Origin: Ephydatia muelleri
Taxonomy: Eukaryota; Porifera; Demospongiae; Spongillida; Spongillidae
DNA length: 64,000 bases
Assembly (NCBI GenBank): GCA_013339895.1
Contig: JABACO010000010.1
Coordinates: forward strand, 6,612,430 to 6,676,429
Direction of reading: 5' to 3'
The number at the start of each line of letters is the position of its first letter. The first letter of the stretch is position 1. Below, piece after piece: positions 27,709 through 38,014 of this stretch. The notes beneath the pieces are model-generated. The model ran no database searches and was not told where the DNA came from. It worked only from the letters and a program-made list of their open reading frames with translations. Made by a program: the position numbers and the translations under genes.

Positions 27709-30700
27709 TTGGTGTCAGAAGTGGGATATGACAGAAGAAGACGGCCCACGCAGGGTCACCAGATACAGTGTTCGGCCTCCGTCTCGTTTTGTGGGCAAGG
27801 GAGCTGACTTCCGGTTATGGATACAGCGCGTAGAGCTTTACTTCCGAGAAGCTGATGTTCCCAGGGATAAGAGAGGTCAGGAATTAGCTTCCTTATTGGA
27901 CGACGAGCCATTTCGTATCGTGAGTCAGATGGGGTTGTTAAGGGTTGATAGCGGTATAGATTACGCAGCGGTGAAGGAGTGCCTGGAGAAGCAGTTCGCA
28001 CCTTCCGGACTTCAGTTAATTGGAGTGGCAAAGAAAATTTCACACGGGACGGCAAGAGCAGGACGAGTCGCTGATAGCATTTTCGGCGAGGCTGCGTATG
28101 CTCGTGGACAAGGCGTATCCATCATGGCCGGCGGAAGAGCGCCTGGAACTAGTTCGTAACCAGTTTATCCATGGCATTCATTCCTCCTCTATCCAGCTTA
28201 AGCTTCTGCAACAGAATTTGGATACGCTGGACGCTGCTGTTGAGTTGGCCTGTATGTTGGAGTCTGTTGAATCGGCGCAGCTCTTTTCAGACTGCGAAGG
28301 TAGCGGCGGGCGTTACGGAGACTCGGGACGGTTCTGAGGAGGGAGCTCAGCCGGGTAGTGGTTACCAGGACCTGGTCGCGCAAGTTAAATCCCTATCGCA
28401 CCAGCTGGATACCTTGCGCAGGGGAAAGCAGACAGGGCCACGCTCGTTCAGAGGTCCGTGCTGGGAATGCGGAAAACCGGGCCACGTACGTAGGAATTGT
28501 CCGCAACGGCGCCGTGATCAAACCACGAGAGATAGGGGAGACAGGTCAGTACATTTTACGTCTGCAGTTGCTTGTACATTGACGCTTCAGGGAGCTGTGG
28601 AAGGTCACCCTACAGTCATGCTAGTAGACACAGGTTCATCTGTCACGATATTGCATGAGAACATCTGGAAGAAAGCTGTAAAAGGGAAGAAGGAGCTCAA
28701 GCAGGCTACTTGTCCGGTAATGGCCGTTAACGGGGAAAGTCTTCCTTTATGTGGTCAAGCAGAGGTTACTTTACAGGTAGGTAGCTATAGTGGGGTGCAC
28801 AAGGTCCTTGTGGTGCGGGACATGACACAGCAGTGTTTGCTTGGTACTGACTTCCTGGAACAATGCCATTGTGTTATCAACATGGGCACTAGAACTCTAA
28901 CAATGGCTGGTGTGAAACAACAGGTTCCTCTATTGGGTGGCGTAAGGGGTATTGCATGTCACGTGGCTGTATAAGAAACTACTGTTATTCCTCCCTTTCA
29001 CCAAGTCCGGCTTCCAGTCCGCCTTGAGACAGATAGTGACGTATTTAAGGATGGTAGGGGATTGTTTGAACCTAAACCCTCTGACGATCATTCTGGTCTA
29101 TTGGTTGCTCACTCAGTGTCTTATGTTTCATCACAAGGGGACACCGTCATACAGTTGATGAATGTGACTTCCACCCCAATTAGTGTGTATGCTGGAGAGA
29201 AAATGAGCGTACTTTCTGAGTTGCAGGAAGAAATTTCAGCTAACGCCGTGAAGGCGTCGGGGAATGGTCAACCAGTTGCGGCTCGGAATGCGATAGATAA
29301 GTCGATTGGTGTGCTCCTTTTGGATACAGAAGGTTTGACAACGGGTGAACGGGAAAAACTTCGATCTTTGTTGCAGACCTTGGGTGACGTAATCTCTGTT
29401 GGGGATGGGGATTTGGGTCGTACAAGTGTGTTACGTCATAAAATTGACACGGGTAGTGCCTTGCCTATCCGGCAGCAGAGTCGCAGATTGCCCTTTCATC
29501 AGCGTGGCGTAGTGAAGGACATGATTGATGGGATGCTGAAGCAGGGAATCATAGAGCCCTCTGAGGGTGCATGGGCGTCTCCTATTGTGTTGGCAAGAAA
29601 GGACGGTTCGTTTCGATTCTGTGTTGATTTTCGTCGTGTAAATGATGTCACTAAAAAGGATGTACACCCTCTTCCAAGAATAGATGATGCGCTGGACAGC
29701 TTGGCGGGAGCAAAATGGTTTTCTACCCTTGATTTGGCGTGTGGCTACTGGCAGGTGGAGATGGATCCTGCAGATAAGGAGAAGACTTCTTTCACCACAC
29801 CGTTTGGTCTTCACCAGTTCCGAGTGATGCCTTTTGGGTTAAGTAATGCTCCTGGTACTTTTCAGAGGCTGATGAGCTTGGTATTGTCTGGTTTATGTTG
29901 GAGCACTTGTTTGGTCTATCTGGATGACATCATTATTTTTAGCCAGACGGTGGATGAGCACTTACAGCGTTTAAGAGATGTACTCCAGAGGTTGAAGGAT
30001 GCTGGACTTAAAATCAAGCCAAGCAAGTGTCAGTTATTGCGAAAGAGTGTACTATATTTGGGACATATAGTTTCAGAGAAGGGCGTGGAAGTAGATCCCA
30101 AAAAGACCAGCTGTGTTCATAGCTGGCAGGTTCCCAATGACCGAGAGTGTTTGCGGAAATTTTTGGGTTTTGCCTCTTATTACAGAAAGTTTATTCCCAG
30201 TTTTGCCCAGATCGCCTCCCCGCTGCATTCTTTGACGGAGAAGGCCAAGCCTTGGCAATGGTCTCAACAGTGCAATGAGGCGTTTGATCAGTTGAAGGAG
30301 AAATTACTCTCACCACCTATCTTGTCTTTTCCACAGTTTGATAAAGTCTTCGTGGTGGATACTGATGCCAGCCAACACGGTCTTGGCGCAGTTCTGTCGC
30401 AGGAAGGTGATCATGTCATCGCCTATGCTAGCTGGGTCCTTACAAAGGCCGAACGTCAGTACTGTGCAACCAGAAAAGAGATCTGGGAATGGTGTGGGCA
30501 GTTCGATGCTTTAGAGACCGTATCTTTGGGGCCGCCGGTTCATTGTTCGCACGGATCACAACTCCTTGCAATGGCTGAGAAACTTCAAGGAACCGCAGGG
30601 ACAGGTGGCTCGTTGGTTGGATATTTTGGCTGAGTATGACTTCTCGGTTCAACATCGACCTGGGTTGCAGCACAGCAATGCAGATGCACTGTCCAGGCTT

Positions 30701-32397
30701 CCCTGTAAACAATGCGGGTTGCAGACGTCGACCCCTCCACCTGGTCTACCAGATGCTGTAAAGAAGGGTGGATCTGGTGATGGTGCGGCACTCTTGCAGG
30801 AAGGGTCTGTTTGTTTCTTGTCAGTTGAGGACCCAAAACAGCTACAGGACAAAGACGCTGATTTGCGGCAGGTGATATTGTGGTTACAACATGATGATTT
30901 TCCTCCCGTTTTACCAAAGGATGGGAGCAAATGTGTGCAGACTCTTTGGTCTCAGAAAGATCACCTGGTGCTTGATTGGGGTGTGCTGTATCGGCGTTGG
31001 GAGGATGTGCCAGGAAAGGGGTTCAATCCTCATTTACAGCTCGTGATACCAAGAACTTCTATTCAGGCTGTTTTGAAGGAATTTCATGATACACCCACTT
31101 GGGGTCACTTAGGACTTCGCAAGACCCTGGAAAAGGTTCGCTCTCGGTTCTACTGGCCTGGTCAACGACACGATGTGGTGAATTGGTGCAAGGCCTGTGC
31201 TGAGTGTGCCTCGCGTAAATCACCGACAAGGAGAAGACGGGCGCCCATGGGGGGAACGCCAATGCAGAGAGTGGCAATGGATATATTGGGGCCCTTACCT
31301 GTGACGGCAAGAGAAAACAAGTATGTGTTGGTTGTAGGGGACTACTTTACTAAATGGGTTGAGGCCTACCTATGCCGAATATGGAAGCGAAGACTGTGGC
31401 TGAGTTGTTTGTTAACCATTTTATTGCTCGTTTTGGGGTTCCAGATGTTTTGCACACGGATCAGGGTCGTAATTTTGAATCCACATTGTTGAAAGAGACT
31501 TGCCTGCTATTAGGTGTACAGAAGACAAGAACGAGTCCATACCATCCTCAATCCGATGGCCTAATAGAGCGGTTTAACCGTACCTTGCTTAATATGCTTA
31601 GTATTGCAGCTGTTGAGAACGAGCGTGATTGGGATCTCCGTGTTCCTCTGCTAATGCTGGCATACAGGACCAGCACACAAGAGTCGACGAGGTGTACCCC
31701 ATTCTACTTAATGTTTGGGAGGGAAGTTCGTCTTCCCGCTGATGTAATGTTTGGTCTTCCCCCTAATTTTCCCCCACAACAGGTTAATCAATATGCACTG
31801 GACCTGAGAGCCAGACTGGAAGGGGCCTACCGACTGGTGCGGGATCACATGGGAATTCAGCACCTCCGTCAAAAGACTTTGTATGACAGATCCAGTCATG
31901 GTGATCCGTACAAAGCTGGTGATTTAGTGTGGCTTCATTGTCCAGCGGTCCCGAGGGGAAAGTCACCAAAGTTGCACTGTTACTGGCAGGGTCCTTATTC
32001 AGTGGTCAAGACTCTTGGTGATGCGCTCTTTCTCATTCAACACACAGGGATTCCCCGAGGAAGCGTACAGTGATACATTTTGATCGGCTGAAGCCATGTA
32101 CAGTTCGGTCATCAGAGGAGAATGTTGCACCAGCCAGTAATGAGAAAACGAGGGTACCAGCAGGACCAAGGAGTGTGTTGAATAACAATGGAGAGCTTGA
32201 GGGGGATCGGCCGCATGAAGAACCTGAACCTTTGTTAGTGGAGGTGGAAATTGAAGGGCCACGTCAAGCAGCTGAACCACATCCAGTGGTAATCGAGCCA
32301 GGGAGGGCAAGACCAGTTTGAGACAGGAGAAAGCCGGATCACTATGGACATAATATCTATGATACTTAAAGACTTTCAGAGAGAGAGGAGGGAGTAG

Positions 32398-32529
32398 TGT
32401 AGCGCACAGGCGCTTTAGTAGTTAGGGTGTGGTTTGCACATGCGCGAGGAGTTAGAACTCTGGCTATTTAATGAGTCTCAATTGTATTGGTGTGAATCCT
32501 AATTCCTGATTACTATTGTATCCGCTACA
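32398..32529 (+). repeat. Right LTR
   Basis: 132 bp, the same as the left LTR except that it lacks one of two adjacent GCGCA(T/C) words. A purine-rich tract (GAGAGAGAGGAGGGAG) lies directly before it. Confidence 0.93.
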
Positions 32530-32732
32530 GTTGTATCACCTTTGGGTATTCAGATCTAGATGTGTTGGAAACTGGCAATGTAACTTTATTAACACCAAGA
32601 TATCCGCTATTTATGTATTACCTGACTGTGCACGGCATGATGCAGAAGTGAATCTGGTAATAAGCTGAGTATAAGCTTTTGCAATCCTCTTCTCTGCTGC
32701 GGTGAAGTCGGCAGCTAGGCCAATTAAGTCCA

Positions 32733-32800
32733 TCTCATTAATTCATTTGATTCATTGATTTTACCCGGGTAAAATCAATGAATCAAATGAATTAATGAGA
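32733..32800. repeat. Perfect 68-bp palindrome
   Basis: Two 34-base arms meeting at CCCGGG (32764-32769) with no spacer and no mismatch. It can extrude as a cruciform. It lies about 200 bp beyond the right LTR and has no coding content. Confidence 0.97.
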
Positions 32801-32959
32801 CCAGATGACAGACAGCTAGTAATCTGGTCACCAGACTTTGATTTTCCATATCAAGTATTTCGCTGCTATGGTAATTTTCTATACATTATTAGTAATAATA
32901 ATAACAATAATCATGTGCGGAAGGCTAATTTTTTTATCCTAACTGTAATTAACGAATAA

Positions 32960-35579
32960 AATATGAATGTAAATAAATTGATAATGAATTATTTATTAAT
33001 GTTAATTGACACATTACATAGAAAAATTCAAACAATATCCTGGAGGCCAAGGGAGGGAGCACATCTTGCCAACAAGGCTCTAGCCACAGCCCGAACCAGG
33101 GTGAAGTTCAGCCTGCTGTATAGCTCTGTGAGCACCTTACTTTTGTGGGAAGAGGTGATGATGGCCAGGTGAGAAGCTAGGCGAGAGAAAGTAGATTGGG
33201 CTTCCCTACCCCAGTTTCCATAAGTCTCTACCGCAAGTGGGATACACACCCAACCCAGCTCTGAACACTTTGGGTCATTTGCTCTGTGCTTCCTGACCTC
33301 CGCCTCCTCCACTGCAGCCCCTTCAGACAAGCTTGCTGCTGTTAGGATAGAGGGGATTAAGGGAGAGGTCACTGTGATGTCGAGGGCAGCATGTTTCCCT
33401 CTCTCCCAATTGAGAACAAGTACATCCGCTGGCCGGGTGCGGCTTAAGTCGGGTGTAATGCCACTGCCCGACTCTACTCTCACTCCAAGGTGGGCACGAT
33501 GGCAAAACTCAACAATCACGTTACGCAGATGGTTGTGGCGGGTAACGACATCACCACCCCGTTTACAGGTAGTAGAGTGGTTGCCAAGGCGGTCAAGAGC
33601 TAAGCCAGGACACAGAGAGCACGAGGAGCCTCTAGCTGTGTCTATCCCTAGCCACCATTGAATGGAAATTTGCAGTTCATTAGGGTCAAGGTGCAGGTCG
33701 AGGCCAGGAGAAGGTGTGACCAGTAGCCAGGATGCAGCATGAGGTGCTGACACAGAGAGCAGCCGAGCCTTGTCGGCAGGTGAAGATGCTTCCAACAACA
33801 AAGAGAACTGGTGGTCCTCTAGTTTCTTTGACAGTACCCTTTGGTGGACAGGTGAGTTAGTGATAGCATCCACAGAGATTACCTCAGACAGGGAGACAAG
33901 CTTGTTGAAGAGATCAACCGTGTGAGATAGGTGTGGATTCTGTGCATCACCAAAGCCGGAAGCACAAAGGGAGGCAATATAGGCAGCTGAGAGTGGTGGG
34001 AAACTGAACGAAGCCCAAGACCTCCGTGACTTAGATTCAGTTGGGCCTGCTGCCATGCACGATCCGTAACTTCTACCGCTATACTCTGTGCAAAGCACTG
34101 CCTAACCTCAACATCGAACAGCTGAAGTGCCTCTGAGACTAAACTTGGCGGGGTAGCTCTAGCCAAATGGATTAATTTACAGTAGCTCCCACACAAACGA
34201 AGCAGAATCAAAGCAACCTGAGGGTCCGATGCCCCTACTTCTACCAGTCTGGATAACAATTTCAAGGCCTCTGAACGCTTTGATGCTGCATACTTTCCAC
34301 AGAAAAGGTAGTCCCCTATAGGGGCTCCTAGTAAGTCAAGATGAGGTACATGGGAGGACTTCATAGATGGGGGAAACTCACTGGTGTCGCCTTTACAAAA
34401 CAACTCACATTTGGACATATTTATAAAAATCCCAAGGGATGGACCAATAGAATCCAACAGAGAAAGAGCACGAAGGATAGCAGATTTCTTGCCAGCTAAG
34501 GTTCCATCGTCGAGGTACCAGGCTTGATATAGGATGTGGATACAGTCATCATCAGCATCAATGGCATTTAAGATCTTCTGTAGAACCAGTGCAAAGAGCA
34601 GGGGGCCCAGGGGGTCACCTTGTTGGACACCTGTTTCTGAGAAGATGCGACCCATGGGGTGCCACAGCAAGGGATGAGCAGCATAGCACCATGTGGCCCA
34701 AGGTAAAAGCTCAGGGAAATGGAGAGCGCATTCATCTAGAACGACCTGTCTGGAGACCAAATTAAAAGCATTGCGCATGTCCACCTTTACTACAGCAAAA
34801 TCATCATCTTCCCAGTGCTTATCCATGCATGCCCTGAGGCCATGTACAACCTTCTCAGAGCCTGAAGCACAAGCAACTCCAAACTGAAGAGGTTGAAAAA
34901 ATTCTGAGGCCTTGTACTTTATCAAGGAACACAAGCACTTCCCAGTTAGCCTCCTCAATGCTTCTCCAACAGCAATAGGTCTGACATCAGGGAGACAGCC
35001 AGGTTTGAATTTATTCAGGGCAGTCAAACTGCCTCCAGCCAGACAAGTAGAGACAGAGGTGGGTGCCATGCCCGATGACAGGAGATTGACTAAGTCTCTG
35101 AGAGAGGAACATATGGAAGTTGGTAAAGGAATGCTTGCTGCATCTAGAAGGTGCTGTATTCTGAGGCCTGATGGACCTGCAGCTGATTCCTTTGGAAATG
35201 ACTGCAGGACTTCTAGGATGTTGAAATCAGGACCAATGGATATCGGCACTGTTGGAACCTGGGGAACCTGTGGAGGTGGGCAACTTGGATGCTTGGAAAG
35301 CAATAGCTTCCATGTATTATCGTTGTTTAGAGCAATGCCTGCAGAGAGAAGAATGCCACAAGCTTTCCCGAACATACCTGCCTTAGCTAATGAGATAGCT
35401 GAATCGATCAATCTCTGTGGTTCTTCAGCAGAAACCTGTCTACCGCGGAAGTGGGAGGTATTTCCTTTCGCTAGGTTCCACAGGAGACCAAACTCCTTGT
35501 CGGACCAAAGTTTGCACAGAGTCTCAATGGATGTGGGCTTAAGGTTCCTCCCTCTGCGCTTGGTATAACATTTGCCCAC
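32960..35579 (-). mobile_element. RLE-type non-LTR retrotransposon (LINE)
   Basis: The minus strand encodes reverse transcriptase then a restriction-like endonuclease. RT: SAAGPSGLRIQHLLDA, VRPIAVGEALRR, motif A VDMRNAF, motif B GVQQGDPLGPLLFALV, motif C WYLDDGT. After the RT come a Cys/His knuckle (CPG...DRLGNHSTTC...RHNHL) and the PD-D-K type core (PADVLVLNWERGKHAALDITV then a RKHRAND helix), ending LNFTLVRAVARALLARC. The frame shifts once near 34015 between GLGLRS and FSFPPLSAAYI; otherwise it is open for about 840 codons. The element starts within the 5' region of the ORF, with no zinc-finger N-terminus, so it is probably 5'-truncated. The AT-rich 3' tail lies at about 32960-33030. The clade (R2-, NeSL- or Utopia-like) is not settled. 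Confidence 0.88.
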
Positions 35580-36211
35580 ATTTGCGGACCGAATAGATCG
35601 TGGTGTAAATTAAATTTGCATTACAAACTTCGCTTTGGTCTTCCGAGGGAATAATAACTAGTTGAAGTGAATGATTAAACGATTTCGGTACTTCTTAGTA
35701 TTATTTTAGACATGCAATTATAAATTGAAATTGATATACGAAACACATGGCAAGCAATGTTGTCAATTCCTTTGACAACCAACCTATAGAAGCACAGTGT
35801 ACAAGTGCAGCTGTTGAAGTAGCCTCACAGCCATGCCCTCACCTTATTTACTTGATAGCTGGCTGTCTTCCACCTGGAAGGGGTGTGGCCAAAACCAGTC
35901 ATACCCTGATGTACACCTGTGTACTACTGGTGTATAGCCACATTCACATATTTTGTCTACCTGTATATACTTACATTTTTTAGAAACACAAATCATTCTA
36001 AAACATGCAAATACCATGACTTGACTTCACAGTGAATTAACCAGCAAGAGGACAAAGAACTGACAGCACCAATTGCAATGGAGATAGGTGTGCCACATAG
36101 AATTGTAGCAAAGAAAGTTGTGGCAAACACCACAGGGAGAGCTAGTTCCTCCCACCAGCTACCCACAATACAAATCCGTAGTGATTACAACCAACCAACC
36201 GTACTCATTCC

Positions 36212-36243
<32 letters not shown>

Positions 36244-36349
36244 CAAAACACTGGTACAAGAAACAGTTCGTCTCAACACTCCATGTAATAATAAGTCAGC
36301 CATCTTGTGGTCCATGTAAATATATAAAGTATATCTATCCAGTAAGGTG
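35580..36349. other. Gene-free stretch with an A30 run
   Basis: No exon seen. It contains 28 A at 36212-36239, which could be a retroposed tail on the plus strand, though no duplication was found around it. Confidence 0.4.
36212..36239 (+). repeat. Poly-A tract
   Basis: 28 consecutive A, ending in G. Confidence 0.9.
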
Positions 36350-36584
36350 AGGGCATGGCTGTATTGGCAGGTGAAGTAATTCCGCCATCTTTGCTGCATT
36401 GGATGTATGTTCACATGTATAGAGGCGGCATGGCTATATTGGCAGACAAAATGCATACAAATGTGAGGCTATATACCAACAGTACACGGGTGTGCTTACA
36501 CTATCTCTCTGTTGCATTGGAGTTTGCCACACCCCTTCCTGGATGAAGATATTCCGCCACCTTTGCTGCAATGGATGTATGAAC

Positions 36585-36589
<5 letters not shown>

Positions 36590-36646
<57 letters not shown>
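36590..36646. repeat. (TG)n microsatellite
   Basis: About 28 TG units within the L1 segment. Confidence 0.95.
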
Positions 36647-36647
<1 letters not shown>

Positions 36648-37460
36648 GTGTGACAAATATGGTGTACACTGATGTATAACAATGCAAGTGTGTGGACAGG
36701 TGTGTTAATTCATGGATATATGCTTTGTGAAAACAGTGTGAGAGTTATAAGAACCCAAAATCACTGCAAGTGGTACAAGCTCAGTCTCTCTGTGTATATG
36801 TGTGTGTGTGTGTGCCATGTGTGTGTAAATGTACGGGTGGGTGTGTGGCAGGTAACAATGCATGAAGTTCTTAGTGCATTTTCACGTACTGAAAACTGAG
36901 TTACAGCATCCCTTACAGTGTAGCCAAGTTCGCGTGGCAAGAATGAAGCTTAGTAAGCAAATGTGAGAAGCTTTATAATACACTACTAGGGAAAAGTGGG
37001 TACCGGATTGAAGGGTGGTGCGAGTGAATAGGAATAAAACCCTTGCCCATCGTGATGCGTACTGCCTTCCGCGACGTGGGAGGTGGCAACAACCATCAGA
37101 CTGACAACCATTTACTTGGATCCGTTAGTTCGGTATGATCGTCATACGATTAGATAACTTATTGAGGTATAGCGTTTCTGCGTTACTGGAAAATGTTCTT
37201 TGTAAACAACATCGCGAATTTGACAAACAAAAATCTTTCCTCTGAACATTTTGTTGTTGACTACAAAAACGATAACGATTTAGAAAAAACAAAGTGGCTT
37301 TTGTAAATCAGCTGCGGCTAGTGTGTCGCTCTCTATTGATTTATGTGGTTGACAACTTCTCTCCGTGCATGTGGTTCTCTGTATATATCATGCAACATGA
37401 AATCCGACTCAAACACCTTTCGCTGAGAAGGTGCATGTGTAACAATGCTTTCGTATTACT

Positions 37461-37464
37461 TTAA
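37461..37464. repeat. TTAA target duplication, left
   Basis: TTAA just outside the left inverted repeat; the partner is at 42573-42576. The unoccupied counterpart at 62788-62791 has a single TTAA between the same flanks (TATTACT and AAC(C/T)AGCTA). Confidence 0.93.
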
Positions 37465-37552
37465 CACCGGGTCCAAGAAATTTTGATACCAAAAAGTGCG
37501 CACCATATTCTCATAAAAGTTGTCGCTCACTACTTTTTTGGCTAGCAACGGA
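37465..37552 (+). repeat. Left terminal inverted repeat
   Basis: About 26 bp of strong match to the right end, then spaced matching words (AAAAGTGCGCA, AAAAGTTGTCGC) to about 37530. Confidence 0.85.
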
Positions 37553-38014
37553 CATATTCTTAAAGCACAATGATCGCTGGTTCTAGATCTGTAATTAACT
37601 TTTCTTAGAAGAGATCAGCTCGCCTTACAAAAGCTGATGAGCTGGATCGTCTCCCACGATTTTAGCGGTATTGACGCGAACTGTCCTTTTTTTTTTAGTT
37701 ACGCTTTAAAGGCACTGTATTTCGTTCTCAGAAGCGGTTTTTACTATAAATGATAGTTTAAGGACAGCAGAGCTCATAAAGCAGCTTGAAATGTTTTCCA
37801 ACTAACAGATTTGTGCTATGATCAAGCTGTCAACAAACCGCATGTAACGAGCGTATGAAATGCACTTGATTATTTAGTATCAATCACATGCAAATATTGT
37901 TCACAAAACATTGCTATCGTTAAACATGCGTTTGCAACACAGGGTGTCTACAAAAAGCTTATCCCAAGGACAGGATGACGTAAATGTAAACAATGACATC
38001 ATTTGAGATTAATA

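Larger units (their letters stand above)
27571..32529 (+). mobile_element. Ty3/gypsy LTR retrotransposon fossil
   Basis: A 4,959-bp element with 138- and 132-bp LTRs (TGTAGCGC...CGCTACA) and a GTTG duplication outside (27567-27570 and 32530-32533). A primer-binding-like TGGTGTCAGAAGTGGGA follows the left LTR and a purine-rich tract precedes the right one. In order: gag with a CCHC knuckle (about 28459), aspartic protease (LVDTGSSVT, about 28622), reverse transcriptase (LVYLDDIIIFS, about 29910), RNase H (about 30350) and integrase (about 31050-32050). The LTRs are nearly identical apart from a 6-bp indel, so the insertion is young. The coding frame is broken about five times. Confidence 0.93.
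36350..37464. repeat. Duplicated segment L1, left part
   Basis: Colinear with parts of 59.9-62.8 kb. Shared blocks include GGCGGCATGGCTATATTGGC and TGCTTACACTATCTCTCTGT (36425-36520), the TG tract and CAAATATGxTGTA (36650), CAGCCAAGTTCGCGTG (36922), CCATCGTGATGCGTACTG (37048) and TATAGCGTTTCTGCGTTACTGG (37169). It continues at 42573 after the transposon. Confidence 0.85.

Noticed and set aside
29431-29814. Minus-strand frame in the Ty3/gypsy element
   Set aside because: Shadow of the reverse transcriptase region.
34912-35568. 218-residue plus-strand frame
   Set aside because: Antisense shadow of the LINE reverse transcriptase.
36212-36239. Poly-A tail of a retrocopy
   Set aside because: No gene-derived sequence precedes it and no target duplication flanks it.
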